A stretch of DNA of 64,000 nucleotides from positions 1,187,030 through 1,251,029 of the forward strand of contig AP017308.1 in assembly GCA_001548435.1 (NCBI GenBank), read 5' to 3'. A model generated the notes under the pieces. That model was given only the letters and a program-made list of their open reading frames with translations. It did no database searches and was not told the DNA's origin. The position numbers were made by a program, and so were the translations under genes. This stretch comes from Leptolyngbya sp. NIES-3755 (GTDB taxonomy: Bacteria; Cyanobacteriota; Cyanobacteriia; Leptolyngbyales; Leptolyngbyaceae). This document shows, one piece after another, positions 1 through 9,703 of this stretch (positions are counted from its first letter, which is position 1; each line of letters begins with the position of its first letter).

Positions 1-1
1 T

Positions 2-745
2 GTTGACAACCTCGAAGATATCGTCGGTGGTCACATCTGGGTTGGATTCATCTGTATTGCAGGCGGTATCTGGCACATTCTGACTAAGCCGTTTGGCTGG
101 GCGCGTCGTGCGCTCGTTTGGTCGGGTGAAGCTTACCTGTCCTACAGCTTGGGTGCGTTGTCCCTGATGGGCTTCATTGCTTCGATCTTCGTTTGGTACA
201 ACAACACTGCTTACCCCAGCGAATTCTACGGTCCGACAGGTCCTGAAGCGTCTCAAGCGCAAGCAATGACCTTCTTGATTCGTGACCAAAAGTTGGGTGC
301 GAACGTGGGTTCTGCTCAAGGTCCGACAGGTCTTGGTAAATACCTGATGCGATCGCCTACAGGTGAAATCATCTTCGGTGGTGAAACCATGCGCTTCTGG
401 GACTTCCGTGGTCCTTGGTTGGAACCGCTGCGTGGACCGAACGGTCTTGATTTGAACAAGATCAAGAACGATATTCAGCCTTGGCAAGTTCGCCGTGCGG
501 CTGAGTACATGACCCACGCTCCGTTGGGTTCGATCAACTCGGTGGGTGGTGTTGCAACGGAAATCAACTCGTTCAACTATGTGAACCCCCGTGCTTGGTT
601 AGCAAGCTTCCACTTCATCATGGGCTTCTTCTTCTTGGTTGGTCACTTGTGGCATGCAGGTCGCGCACGTGCGGCAGTTGCAGGCTTCGAGAAAGGAATC
701 GATCGTGAAACTGAACCCGTGTTGTCGATGCCGAACCTTGACTAA
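2..745 (+). CDS. psbC: Photosystem II CP43 reaction-centre protein, C-terminal part (5' end outside window)
   Basis: Open from the window edge in frame 2. CP43 is an inner chlorophyll antenna of photosystem II in the thylakoid membrane. The visible part holds a transmembrane helix ([16 protein letters not shown]), the large lumenal loop and the last helix ([17 protein letters not shown]). The loop carries GGETMRFWD, where by family knowledge the Glu and Arg (E354 and R357 in Thermosynechococcus numbering) contact the Mn4CaO5 cluster. The C-terminus PVLSMPNLD is typical of PsbC. The N-terminal half, and probably psbD in front of it, lie outside the window. A strong terminator follows 20 bases after the stop. 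Identification is certain. Confidence 0.98.
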   Translation, partial: VDNLEDIVGGHIWVGFICIAGGIWHILTKPFGWARRALVWSGEAYLSYSLGALSLMGFIASIFVWYNNTAYPSEFYGPTGPEASQAQAMTFLIRDQKLGANVGSAQGPTGLGKYLMRSPTGEIIFGGETMRFWDFRGPWLEPLRGPNGLDLNKIKNDIQPWQVRRAAEYMTHAPLGSINSVGGVATEINSFNYVNPRAWLASFHFIMGFFFLVGHLWHAGRARAAVAGFEKGIDRETEPVLSMPNLD

Positions 746-765
746 TTTCTAGTCAGATTCTCTTT

Positions 766-793
766 AAGCCCCTGCCTTGTGTGGGGGCTTTTT
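766..793 (+). terminator. Rho-independent terminator of psbC
   Basis: AAGCCCC (766-772) pairs with GGGGCTT (784-790) across an 11-base loop, and a short T run follows. It lies 20 bases after the psbC stop, in the right orientation. Confidence 0.85.
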
Positions 794-876
794 GTATGGA
801 AAGTCTTCATCAAGTCAGATGTCTCACTCGGATCAATTGCTGTGCAATAGAAGCATTGAATTAGATGTAAAGAAGA

Positions 877-1542
877 ATGACTATTGCCCTATTTCTGACA
901 GTAATTGCTGCGATCGCAGGTGCGATTAGTGCGGCTGCCCGTACCTACACGAAATTAAAACCTCAAGCTGTACCGCAATCTTTCAACACCGTACAAGAAG
1001 CAAAATCTCAAGAGGCAGAACAGCCAAGATTGCAGCCTGATTTGGATTCTGAGCGTCCTGAACCTGTTGAAGTTCCATCGGAAGTTTTTGAAGTCTCAGC
1101 AGTTTCTCCAAGTTCTGAATCGATCGAGGTTTCTGGTCAACAAAAATCCGCTGAAAGTTCGACGATCGCAATTCCTCCGATGATGCCGATCGCTGAAGTA
1201 GATATTCCGTTGGCGACTTCTTTGAAAATCTCTGATGTGGTTGACTCAGATTTGTCGATCGAGTCCAAATCTGAAGAGCATCATGCTCAGTCTGTCTTTG
1301 AAGAGATTGAACAGCTAGAGCATATTGATGAAAAACTGAATCGACTACAGCATCAGGTAACAGAGTCGGATCACTTGGTGCGATTAGCGGCTGCGGTTGA
1401 ATTGGGAGAACTTGCGAAACAGGGACAATCCCACGATCGAGTGATCACTTTACTCAATCAGTTGACGCAAGATGCCGATTTAGAAGTTCGGGTTCAAGCA
1501 GGGGCATCACTCGCAATGATTCCGGTTGAGACAGCAGAATAA
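877..1542 (+). CDS. Membrane-anchored protein with C-terminal HEAT-like repeat
   Basis: 221 residues. Residues 1-22 form a hydrophobic anchor (MTIALFLTVIAAIAGAISAAA). Residues 35-135 are a low-complexity stretch rich in Glu, Ser and Pro that is probably disordered. Residues 140-221 are helical, with a HEAT/armadillo-like unit (LVRLAAAVELGELAK, then LEVRVQAGASLAMIP). HEAT units normally serve as protein-protein scaffolds; no catalytic motif is visible. The start ATG follows an AAAGAAG stretch. It is transcribed alone, between the psbC terminator and the IS-disrupted helicase gene. Function unknown. Confidence 0.8.
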   Translation: MTIALFLTVIAAIAGAISAAARTYTKLKPQAVPQSFNTVQEAKSQEAEQPRLQPDLDSERPEPVEVPSEVFEVSAVSPSSESIEVSGQQKSAESSTIAIPPMMPIAEVDIPLATSLKISDVVDSDLSIESKSEEHHAQSVFEEIEQLEHIDEKLNRLQHQVTESDHLVRLAAAVELGELAKQGQSHDRVITLLNQLTQDADLEVRVQAGASLAMIPVETAE

Positions 1543-1600
1543 TTTCAGTCATGCGATCGCGTTCGTGTTCTACGGCGCGATCGAGAAAACACATACACTG

Positions 1601-1921
1601 TCATTGCAGTCGTTCAAGTTGTTTAATTTTGTCCATGAGGAGTTGGACTTGTTTTGGTTTATTCCGAAACCATTCGGTTGACCAAATCCGGTGAATTCGC
1701 CAACCCAATTTTTCGAGAACTGCTTGTCTTAGTCGATCGCGATCTCTTGCGGTTGGAGAACTATGATAAGACGCGCCATCGCATTCAATTCCCAATATGA
1801 ATTCGCCTGGGCGATCATTGTTAGCGATCGCCAGATCAATTCGGTAGCCTGAACATCCAACCTGAGTCCGAATAGTATATTTTTCTAGGAATGACGGTTG
1901 CCGAGTCAAGGTGTAATAAAC
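1601..1921 (-). pseudogene. C-terminal Vsr/DUF559-like nuclease domain of the IS-split helicase gene
   Basis: Reading on the minus strand from the IS junction gives VYYTLTRQ, about 105 residues, then a stop. The segment holds YRIDLAI and GIECDGASYHSS, the PD-(D/E)xK-type core (D, then E-x-D) of very-short-patch-repair/DUF559-like nucleases, followed by DRDRLRQAVLEKLGWRIHRIWSTEW, the usual ending of large DUF4011 helicases. Removing the insertion and one 9-base target copy joins it in frame to the helicase at 3195-7805, giving about 1640 residues. It has no start of its own. A hybrid open frame beginning inside the IS at 2089 could express it as a fusion, but I see no signal that it does. Confidence 0.88.
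1913..1921. repeat. Left target-site duplication of the IS4-family element
   Basis: GTAATAAAC, repeated exactly at 3195-3203 on the other side of the element. Nine bases is the usual duplication length for IS4-family members such as IS10 and IS50. Confidence 0.9.
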
Positions 1922-1941
1922 TTCAGGGGGTGACAACGAAG

Positions 1942-3087
1942 CTACAAAGCAGACTGGATCAAGGAAATGGCGTTCAGACCTCGCTGGAAAAAGGTGCGTT
2001 TTTGGGGTTTGAGTGCCATGAGTTGATGCGCCAAGGTTGACCACAAATTGAGACTGCCAATCCATAAACTTCCATACAAGCCGATCCAAAATTGGCTGTG
2101 GCGATTTTGAGTGCGTTTGGGTTCTTTGACTCGACCGACATAGCGCTGCACTTGTTTTTTGCGAATGCGATGTCCCTGGATTGAAGCGAGTGAATAGGCG
2201 AGGGTCATGAGTACGAGTAGAGCGGTAAATCGACGTGGATCAGCATGGCAATCTTCGAGGTGGTAGCCACCGGATTTCAAGTCCTTAAATCCTGGCTCGA
2301 TGCAGAACCTGAAATCGTAGTGAAACAGCACTTGATTGACATCAGTGAGATTGGTGAGCAAGTACCACACCTCAGGCGTTGTGGATCGAGCATAAGCGCG
2401 TTTCTGATAAATCACCAGATTATGTCTGCCGAACCCGCGTTTTTGTGTCACTTGGATTTGCAGATATTGTTCGGCAGCACCGGGAACTTGCGGCAGGTGA
2501 TCAAGGCGCGAAAAGCTTGCACCTGTCTCTGGTTGAACAGTCGTACTCTTCGGTAAACGAAACACGAACGAGACTCGGTTCTGCACACACCAAGCAGCGA
2601 GTTCGATACTGTGGAATTCTCGGTCTCCTAATAAGACAAAGCGACGTTTTTTCAACAATTGAAATACAGGGCGCAACACTTTTTGTTGATCCTTGAGAGA
2701 ACTCTGTCCTTGTTTATCGAGCCATATCCAATACAACGGGATGGCTCGGTTCTGATAAATAAAACTGACCATCATCAGGTTATGTTTATCCCATTGCGTT
2801 CGGTCAAGTGCAATCTGTAAGGTTTGTCCACGCGGAATGTGTTGCTTAATCCACTGCTTAGCGATGGGAAACCATAACGCTTCCGGTGTCATCTGGGGCA
2901 AACTCAGGAATCGTTGCAGATTGCGCCGTCTACTCTCAAATAGAATCGGTTGGGGAAATAGCGTTGCAAGTCGTTCAATCGTAATTCTGCGTTCTTGCTG
3001 CAACAGTTCGACAAGGATTTCGAGCGTGATGAATTGAGCAGCCGAGAGTTGCGATTTCAAACAGGATTGATAGAATATAGGCAACAT
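1942..3087 (-). CDS. IS4-family DDE transposase
   Basis: About 381 residues from the ATG at 3087; an in-frame TTG lies 9 bases further upstream. It has the RNase-H-like DDE architecture: first Asp in LQIALDRTQW, second Asp in LLGDREFHS, and the Glu inside YDFRFCIEPGFKDLK. That last motif matches the IS4 signature Y-x2-R-x3-E-x6-K exactly. Its stop lies just inside the left inverted repeat. A hairpin with a T run (3100-3132) precedes the start and would terminate or fold incoming transcripts. The gene looks functional. Confidence 0.95.
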   Translation of the reverse strand: MLPIFYQSCLKSQLSAAQFITLEILVELLQQERRITIERLATLFPQPILFESRRRNLQRFLSLPQMTPEALWFPIAKQWIKQHIPRGQTLQIALDRTQWDKHNLMMVSFIYQNRAIPLYWIWLDKQGQSSLKDQQKVLRPVFQLLKKRRFVLLGDREFHSIELAAWCVQNRVSFVFRLPKSTTVQPETGASFSRLDHLPQVPGAAEQYLQIQVTQKRGFGRHNLVIYQKRAYARSTTPEVWYLLTNLTDVNQVLFHYDFRFCIEPGFKDLKSGGYHLEDCHADPRRFTALLVLMTLAYSLASIQGHRIRKKQVQRYVGRVKEPKRTQNRHSQFWIGLYGSLWIGSLNLWSTLAHQLMALKPQKRTFFQRGLNAISLIQSAL

Positions 3088-3099
3088 TTTTAACAATGT

Positions 3100-3132
3100 A
3101 GGAGTGAATCGATTGGTTTCACTCCTTTTTTT
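3100..3132 (+). terminator. Hairpin upstream of the transposase start inside the IS
   Basis: AGGAGTGAA (3100-3108) pairs perfectly with TTCACTCCT (3118-3126), followed by seven T on the plus strand. Read on plus it is a terminator. Read on minus, as part of a transcript entering from the helicase gene, the same stem forms just upstream of the transposase start. IS10 and IS50 are known to use such a structure to block translation from read-through RNA. Confidence 0.7.
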
Positions 3133-3182
3133 CTGAGCTTATCGCTGCTATCCGGCATCGCTGCTACCTTTCAAGCCCGTTG

Positions 3183-6100
3183 TCACCCCCTGAAGTAATA
3201 AACATCCTCCTCGAATGGTGAATCAAACTGAAGCTCATCAGTATAGGAGTTAGTTTGTAGGCGCTCTCCACCGCTGTCTGCATATTCCAAGTAGTCGCGT
3301 AGTAATCTTACTCCTTTGCTATTTGTGCGGGTTAGATCAATATCTCTTGCACGAATAGCAGCAACTAATGTAATTTTGTTTTTTGCTCGTGTGATTGCAA
3401 CGTTTAACCGCCGTTCGCCACCTTGCTTATTGAGAGGTCCAAAATTAAGAGAAAATCTGCCCTCAGCATCACGAGCATAGCAAACACTGAGAATAATCAC
3501 GTCTCGCTCATCACCCTGCACGTTTTCTAAGGCTTTTAGAAAGTATCTTGGTGTATTGTCGCGGCAAAATTCTTCCAGTTCAGGATTGTCTTTTCCGCGA
3601 ATTTCGATCTGTTGCTGGATTGCTTCTGCCTGCGCTTCACTGAAGGCAACAATTCCGAGGGACTGATCCGGAGCTTGCTGAACATGCTTTAAAGCCAACT
3701 CTGCTACTCTTCTCGCTTCACGTTGATTGTCTCTGCGTCCACTACGATCATAGATTCCATCAGTGACTTCTTCAAACCATACGCCCAAGTTGGAATTTTT
3801 AATTGGATTGGGAAATGTTACAAGTTGCGAGTCATAAAAATGACGGTTAGAGAATGCAATCAACCGCTCATCCTGACTTCGGTAATGCCATTTCAGTTTG
3901 CGTGGGAACATGAAGTTTGAGCATTCATCTAAGATACTTTCATAGACGGCATCACTTTCACTTTCTGTATCTTCTTCGCTCTCCCCCGTTGCAAAGAATG
4001 AAGTAGGTGGAAGCTGCTTGTTATCTCCGATTACAATCACCTGATCGGCTCGAAGAATCGCAGAAATCACGTCCTCAGTCCGAAGCTGCGAGGCTTCATC
4101 AAAGATCAGAACATCAAAATGGAGTGTATTTGGATCAATGTATTGACTGACTGATAGAGGACTCATCATCCAACAGGGTTTTAAAGTTTTAGCAAGATGT
4201 TGAACGCCTTGCTGCTGATCATTCAGAAGTTTACGAATTGGAAGGTGCATTCTTCTTCTTGTTGATTCCCTCTTCAAATTGCCTATTTCAGCTTGAGCTA
4301 CTGAAGTTTTTTCCCAATTCTGCCACTGTCCTGCATGAAGGTACTTCAAACGGTTTCTCGCGATCTCTAACTGATTATAGTCAAGAGTATTAAACTCTCT
4401 AATCTGTCGTTCATGCACTTCAAAGTTAAAATTCCTTAGCTCAGGTTTTTGAGCCAGAACTGCGTTCAGGCAAGTTTGATAAATTAGCCTTTCTAGAGTA
4501 GAAAACCAGCGTTTAGAATCAAGCTTGTTATCACGCAAAGAATCTAGGAATTTTTTGATCCCTAAACTTTCTAGACTTTCACAAGTTTCTCGATAAGTCA
4601 GCCATTCTTGGAAATCAGAGAGTTCAGTTTCAGCAGTGTCTAAAAAGCTCTTCAAATCGGAAAACTGAATTTGACTCCGAGGTTGATAGCTATCGGTAAT
4701 CTGATCCTCAGAGAAATAAGAAAGTACAAAACCTAATCCCTTTTCCACGTTTGCACGATCGATTTCAAGCCGATTCGCTAACTCAGTCAGTTCACGCCGT
4801 TGAGGTGGAGAATCTAAAATCTGTTGAATCGTAAGAGCCGGAAGGGAATAAGGCTGAATATTTACCAACCAATTAAGCGCGTCTTGCAGCGGCTTCAAGT
4901 CTGCTTGTTTAAAAACATTAGGATTGTATAGCGCTCCGAAAACTTGACGAGGTAGATAGTCAGGCTGATTTAACTTGTTTTGCAACACAACGGTCGGACT
5001 TTCTCGGTTCTCCCGCAGTGCATGAATAAATTCTGTGTGTCCCAACTGCTCAAGGCGATCGCAAATTGCTCTAAAGGTTAACCACTGCTGAAACTTGGGT
5101 AAATCAGCGATCGCTAAATTAAGAAAAGCCGCAAGTTCGGCAAATGGGACTTGGTTAACAGGAAGAGTGTTAGGAGAAAACTCAGATTTGTGAAAGTGTT
5201 GTACGACAAATCTGATGAATGAATCAAAATTTTCAGCCGTTCGTTTTAGAGTTTGGATCGCTTGAATAAGTTCTTGACGCAGAGTAGTAGACTCTAGTGC
5301 ATCTTCTAAAGAAGTAGCAGAAATTGAATAACTCTGTAGTTCAGTCAACCACTGCAAAGACTTTTCTATTTCATTGAGTTCAGATTCTTTAGAGAATTCA
5401 GAGTTGAACAAACGACCGAAAGCTTTACCTGCATATTGGTCTTGATACAATTCATTTCGCTTTGTTTGAACTTCAAGTGCGCGATCGAGATCACGTTTTA
5501 ATTCATCATAGGAAACTTGCCCTTCTTGACGATAAAGCTTTCTAAGCCGTTTCATGTCGCGTCTGTAATTCGGGTTAAATATCCGAAACAACCAAAAACG
5601 GCTATATCTTTTCATTCTGCTGTTCAATTCAGCTAAATCTGAAGAGAAGATTTCCGTAGCATACTTATGCTGCAATGCGGGTTCTTGCTCTTCTAAGAAA
5701 GCAACATCTTGATTTAGAGTTGCAAATTTATTCTGTAAAGTTCGGATAGGTGATCTAGACCAGTTCTCAGGAAGCCTTGATGGAGCAGCTAAGATATGAT
5801 TCAAAGCAGGAATTAGCTTCTCTATCTCTTCTAGATTCAGCAGAAATGTGATATTCAGAGTGTTCTGAAGTACCTGACTAGCTGATTGAGCTAGATGTAA
5901 CTCTTCTAGAAACGCCGAGAATTGCTGTTGAATTTCTAATTGTTGAGCTTCTGAACAAGAGGTTGTCTTACTTCTTTTCCAAATCGTTGTTTCTTCTCGT
6001 AGGAAAGGCAAGTAGTGGGAAAGCTGAGTGAGTAAATTCGACGCTTCTGGGGAAAGCTGATGTTTTTCTATCTCTTTCACATCAGAATTTAGAATTTCAA

Positions 6101-7805
6101 AAGCTTGATGTGCGATCGAGAGATTTACGCTAGTCCAATTCTCTGGAATTTGGAGCGGAGCGCTCAGAATTTGACACAATGCTTGAGCGTAGTACGTTGA
6201 AGATTCTAAATTAGAGAAAGGCTGAAGTTGTAACTTTGATCCAAGCTGATGACCAGTTTCTTGTATTGAGGTAAGAGCCTGTTGAAGCTCTCCAATTTTC
6301 TCTCTCAGCTTCAATTCAAGCTCATACGAATAGCAACTAAGATTACTTTTCGCCCAAATCGTTGTTTTCTCACCTGTAAAGAATGGCAAGAATTGAGCAA
6401 GTTGATTGAGTAGATTTTTCGCTTGCCCTAAGCGACCCTGAGACCATTGATTGAAATTGGAAATAACAACATTAATCTCTGGAACTTCTTCTCTTTCCAT
6501 TTGTAGAAGTGTTCCAAATAGCTCAAATGGAGTTTTCTCTAATGGCGCTTCTTCAGTATGTAAGCTTGCAAGATAACTGCTTACTGAATCACGAGTTGTA
6601 ACTAGCTGGCGGAAAAAATCGTCATTGCGATTTTTCTCAGGACTTTGTGCGATCGATTCAACATACTCGATCGTTTTAGACAAATCCTCCACAAGTTTTC
6701 GCTTATCAGTCGTACCACTGTGATGAAGATTAAGGCAAAGATGATGCAGCCCACACTCAGCCATTCGTTGATAAACCACACGAAGTGCTGTGTCTTTTTC
6801 TGCAACCAGTAAAACTGATTTACCATCCCCGATTAACTCAGCGATCATATTCACGATCGTTTGACTTTTTCCTGTTCCTGGTGGTCCTTGCACCACAAAG
6901 CTAGAACCGGATTTTGCGGCTTGAATTACAACTTGCTGGCTTGAGTCTGCATCAAGAATTTGAAAAGTTTGCTCAGGCTTAATCTGTGAATCTAATGCAG
7001 TTGCGGGCAAAGGTTCTCGATAGGTTGCCTGATAGGAATCAAGATTTCCGCTGATTGCTTGCAAAATTGGATGAGCCAAGATTCGAGACTCGTTTTCAAT
7101 AATGTCCCGAACCATTGTTGCCTTAGAATACGAGAAAAGAGATAGAAAAACACGCTCCTGAGTCTGCCAAGTTTTCTGCTCAAATACCAATTGTCGAACC
7201 TGATTGATTATCTCAGCATAAGAAGTTTCTTGGATTGCTTCACTTTCTGGAAGTTCAATCCCAAAAGTTTGCTTGAGCTTGAGTGCTAGGGTTGGATTGA
7301 GCGCAAAGTCTTCTTCTAGAAGAGAAATTTTGTAAACATCTCGTCTCGGCTCTTTGATCAAAGTAACAGGAACCAATAGTAGGGGTGATACTATTGGATC
7401 TTCTGGGCGGTCTTTGTCATACCAATTCAGCGTTCCGAAAGCTAGGAATAGGCTATTTACGCCTCTTTCTTCTAGTGATAATCGCGCCTCACTCCGCAAC
7501 CTCTTGAGTCGCTTTAGTTGCTCATCACCAGACTGACAAGTTTCTAATCTATTCGTTGCTGATACTCGAACATCAGTTTGGAAGCATAAAACTTTCTTCT
7601 CTTTTATTAGGTGCTTGAAAAGATCACCAGGTTGCTCAATTAGAATCTCAAGAGAGCGAGGGCTATCTTGTCGAAATTTAATCAGAGGATTCCTTTTTCC
7701 CAGGTCTGCTAGTCCAGCTTTCCACTTTTCAATTTTTTGAGCAAGATTTTGCTGAGAATCTGACTGCCGCATTTTGGGATTTTCCGCGAATCTACTGACT
7801 GTCAA
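3183..7805 (-). pseudogene. DUF4011-type helicase, N-terminal part, truncated by IS insertion
   Basis: The first 1537 residues of a helicase-nuclease; the last codons and the TGA stop come from the IS inverted repeat. Residues 20-45 (KIEKWKAGLADLGKRNPLIKFR) match the start of DUF4011. A Walker A motif GPPGTGKS sits near residue 305, DEAS (motif II) near 1235 with GDNKQLPP just after it, and NVAITRAKNK (motif VI) near the end. Between them lie about 900 residues of helical, coiled-coil-like sequence. This is superfamily-1 architecture. The missing nuclease domain is at 1601-1921. Large helicases of this type are often found near defence genes; a role against foreign DNA is plausible but not shown. 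Without its nuclease the product is probably inactive or altered. Confidence 0.9.
3195..3203. repeat. Right target-site duplication of the IS4-family element
   Basis: GTAATAAAC, identical to 1913-1921. It immediately follows the right inverted repeat, which ends at 3194. Confidence 0.9.
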
Positions 7806-7890
7806 ACATTGTAGCGACTCTTCTGCGTAGATGCTGGCTCAAGGACAATGTTCAATATAGGAATTATTTACTGATGCAGTCGGCTGGACT

Positions 7891-7920
7891 AGCGATCGCG
7901 TATTAAACTACGCGATCGCT
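7891..7920. terminator. Perfect HIP1-containing hairpin
   Basis: A 12-base stem, AGCGATCGCGTA (7891-7902) with TACGCGATCGCT (7909-7920), and a TTAAAC loop. Each arm contains a full HIP1 octamer. It lies just past the stop of the minus-strand gene at 7926-8213 and probably serves as its terminator, though no long T tract follows. Confidence 0.6.
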
Positions 7921-7925
7921 CTCAA

Positions 7926-8213
7926 TTAGGATTGCAGCCTGAGTGCAAACATTCCGACTAACACTACGAGACCGAGGGATCGACGAAAATAGCTCTCACC
8001 CTGAAAGATTTCCATCCAAGCCCAGGTAAATAGAACTCCAAAACTAAATAGTTCTAATCCGGTTTGGATCTTGCCACCGAAGTTAAACAGTTGAAGTGCT
8101 GTTGTTGCTCCCCAAAGTAGGATAGGTAAATTCGGTTTCTGTGCGATGACAATATCGCCTTCTTGGTTCCGGAAAAATCGATCAAAGAATGATGGTTCTG
8201 CGGTTGCTTTCAT
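7926..8213 (-). CDS. Small conserved-looking membrane protein
   Basis: 95 residues starting MKATAEPSFFDRFF. A soluble N-terminus of about 28 residues is followed by hydrophobic segments at about 30-46 (LPILLWGATTALQLF), 52-70 (GLELFSFGVLFTWAWMEIF) and 78-92 (LGLVVLVGMFALRL), so two or three membrane passes. I do not recognise the family and see no catalytic motif. HIP1-like hairpins stand on both sides (7891-7920 and 8238-8269), which suggests it is transcribed alone. Confidence 0.7.
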   Translation of the reverse strand: MKATAEPSFFDRFFRNQEGDIVIAQKPNLPILLWGATTALQLFNFGGKIQTGLELFSFGVLFTWAWMEIFQGESYFRRSLGLVVLVGMFALRLQS

Positions 8214-8237
8214 GATGAATTACAAAATAGTGATCAG

Positions 8238-8269
8238 GATCGCGTTCCAGGTCTTTGTAGAACGCGATC
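8238..8269. terminator. HIP1-related hairpin between two small genes
   Basis: GATCGCGTTC (8238-8247) pairs perfectly with GAACGCGATC (8260-8269) over a 12-base loop. It is placed after the stop of the minus-strand gene 8282-8416 and ahead of the start of 7926-8213. Confidence 0.55.
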
Positions 8270-8281
8270 GACAAAAGTAAA

Positions 8282-8416
8282 TTAGGGCGTTAAATGTGTG
8301 TTGGTTGAGAAGTAATAAAACATTGCTAAAAGCACGATCGACAACGCACCAACTACCGTACTAATCAACAAAACGGCGGAGGATTTTTCGGGGGTATCTT
8401 TAGAATTTGATTTCAT
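8282..8416 (-). CDS. Single-span small membrane protein (44 residues)
   Basis: The ATG at 8416 has a good ribosome binding site (AAGGAG eight bases upstream), so I prefer it to the upstream in-frame ATG at 8479. The product is MKSNSKDTPEKS followed by one hydrophobic helix (AVLLISTVVGALSIVLLAMF) and a short polar tail. It resembles the size class of small thylakoid subunits, but I cannot match it to a named Psb, Pet, Psa or Ndh subunit. It is followed by a hairpin. Confidence 0.6.
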   Translation of the reverse strand: MKSNSKDTPEKSSAVLLISTVVGALSIVLLAMFYYFSTNTHLTP

Positions 8417-8491
8417 CGTAGAGACTCCTTGAACTATAAATTTAGTCTCTATTGTGAAGAGGACTAATTCGGAGTTCATCCCACTGCGGAA

Positions 8492-9703
8492 TTAGAGCGA
8501 TTTCATGATTTCGATCAGTCGATCGCTAATTCGATCGGCGGCTCCCGGTTCTCCCATTCGTCGTCGTCCATTGTCTGCAATGATCTGAATGCGATCGGGG
8601 TTTTCAAGCAGAGAACGAATTGCATGAGTCATCTGGGAAGGATGTGAAACGAGCGTCACAGATGCACCTAACAATCGAGTTTGAGCTTCAGCGAATGCAG
8701 GCGTGAATTGCGGTCCTGCTCCTGGCATGATCAAGGCAGGTTTACCGAGTCCGATAAATTGTTCAGTAGCGGTTCCTGCCATTGCGATCGCGATTTCACT
8801 CCGCTGGATACATTCAGCAAATCGTCCTGGTAATAGTTTTAGTATTGGTAGATTTTCACCATAGCCATTTACATAGGTGTTTGAATCCACGGAACGCCAG
8901 CGATAACTCACTAACAATTCGTGTAACTGACCGAGATCGATTCCAGGTGCGATCGCGCTCAAGAATTGTAGAGGACAGTTTAGATCAGTTAGTTTATCGA
9001 TCGCTTGCAAGATCAATTCCCAATTCGCGAAACATTCAGGAGGACGAGAACCGGGAATTAATGCGATCGTTAATCCATCAAATGATTCTGAGCCTGACCA
9101 TTCCAAGCCGTCCATCATCGGATTACCGAGATCAAAAGCTGGAACCTTAAAGCGTTTGAGCACTTGAGCCGTTAAGCGATCGCGGGGAAAAACAGCCTTA
9201 CATTGAGAGCGCTTCATCAGCCAACGATCCCAAGGTTGAAAAATACATCCCGTCGATCGCTCTAGTCGATCGTCCCACCAAGATTTTCTTGGCAACTCGC
9301 CTTTCTCATCTCGGATGTAATACTCTGATTTTGCAGTTGCGACAAAAGCAAACGTGGCACGACTCGTCCAAGCAAAAAACATTGGAACAATATCGCCCAC
9401 TGCTAGGATTAGTCCGTCTTCTTTTGCCCAGTCTTTAATCGCTTTGATTTGTTCTAGCGTTAATTTGACTAATCCTCCCTGGATATCTCTAACGAGTTGT
9501 TTGTTATCCATGTAAATGAATCCGCCTGATGGCATCACTTTCACAGAACCAATCACCGGAATGTTTGCGTTTCTATAAGCGTGACCTTCTCCAACGATCG
9601 GTAAAGCTTCGATCGAACAATTCGATTTTTGCTGCAAAGCCTGAAGAATGCGAATTGCGATCGTATCTTCACCGTGACCGTTACTAAGACAGAGCAAGCG
9701 CAT
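8492..9703 (-). CDS. Lipid-A-disaccharide-synthase-related glycosyltransferase-like protein
   Basis: 403 residues with a GT-B-like fold. The N-terminus [20 protein letters not shown], the central [11 protein letters not shown], and the C-terminal [23 protein letters not shown] are the nucleotide-sugar-binding signatures of LpxB relatives. In cyanobacteria and plants this branch is annotated as lipid-A-disaccharide-synthase-related (TIGR03492); its substrate is unknown and need not be lipid A. The start overlaps the 3' end of trmFO by 20 bases, so the two are probably co-transcribed from trmFO. Confidence 0.85.
   Translation of the reverse strand: MRLLCLSNGHGEDTIAIRILQALQQKSNCSIEALPIVGEGHAYRNANIPVIGSVKVMPSGGFIYMDNKQLVRDIQGGLVKLTLEQIKAIKDWAKEDGLILAVGDIVPMFFAWTSRATFAFVATAKSEYYIRDEKGELPRKSWWDDRLERSTGCIFQPWDRWLMKRSQCKAVFPRDRLTAQVLKRFKVPAFDLGNPMMDGLEWSGSESFDGLTIALIPGSRPPECFANWELILQAIDKLTDLNCPLQFLSAIAPGIDLGQLHELLVSYRWRSVDSNTYVNGYGENLPILKLLPGRFAECIQRSEIAIAMAGTATEQFIGLGKPALIMPGAGPQFTPAFAEAQTRLLGASVTLVSHPSQMTHAIRSLLENPDRIQIIADNGRRRMGEPGAADRISDRLIEIMKSL

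Larger units (their letters stand above)
1922..3194 (-). mobile_element. IS4-family insertion sequence, 1273 bp, apparently complete
   Basis: The ends are perfect 17-base inverted repeats: TTCAGGGGGTGACAACG at 1922-1938 and its reverse complement at 3178-3194. They are flanked by a 9-base direct repeat. One full-length transposase gene (1942-3087, minus strand) with the YREK signature fills most of the element. The insertion splits a helicase/nuclease gene. Identical flanking repeats, intact termini and an intact transposase frame suggest a recent and possibly still mobile insertion; that is inference. Confidence 0.95.
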
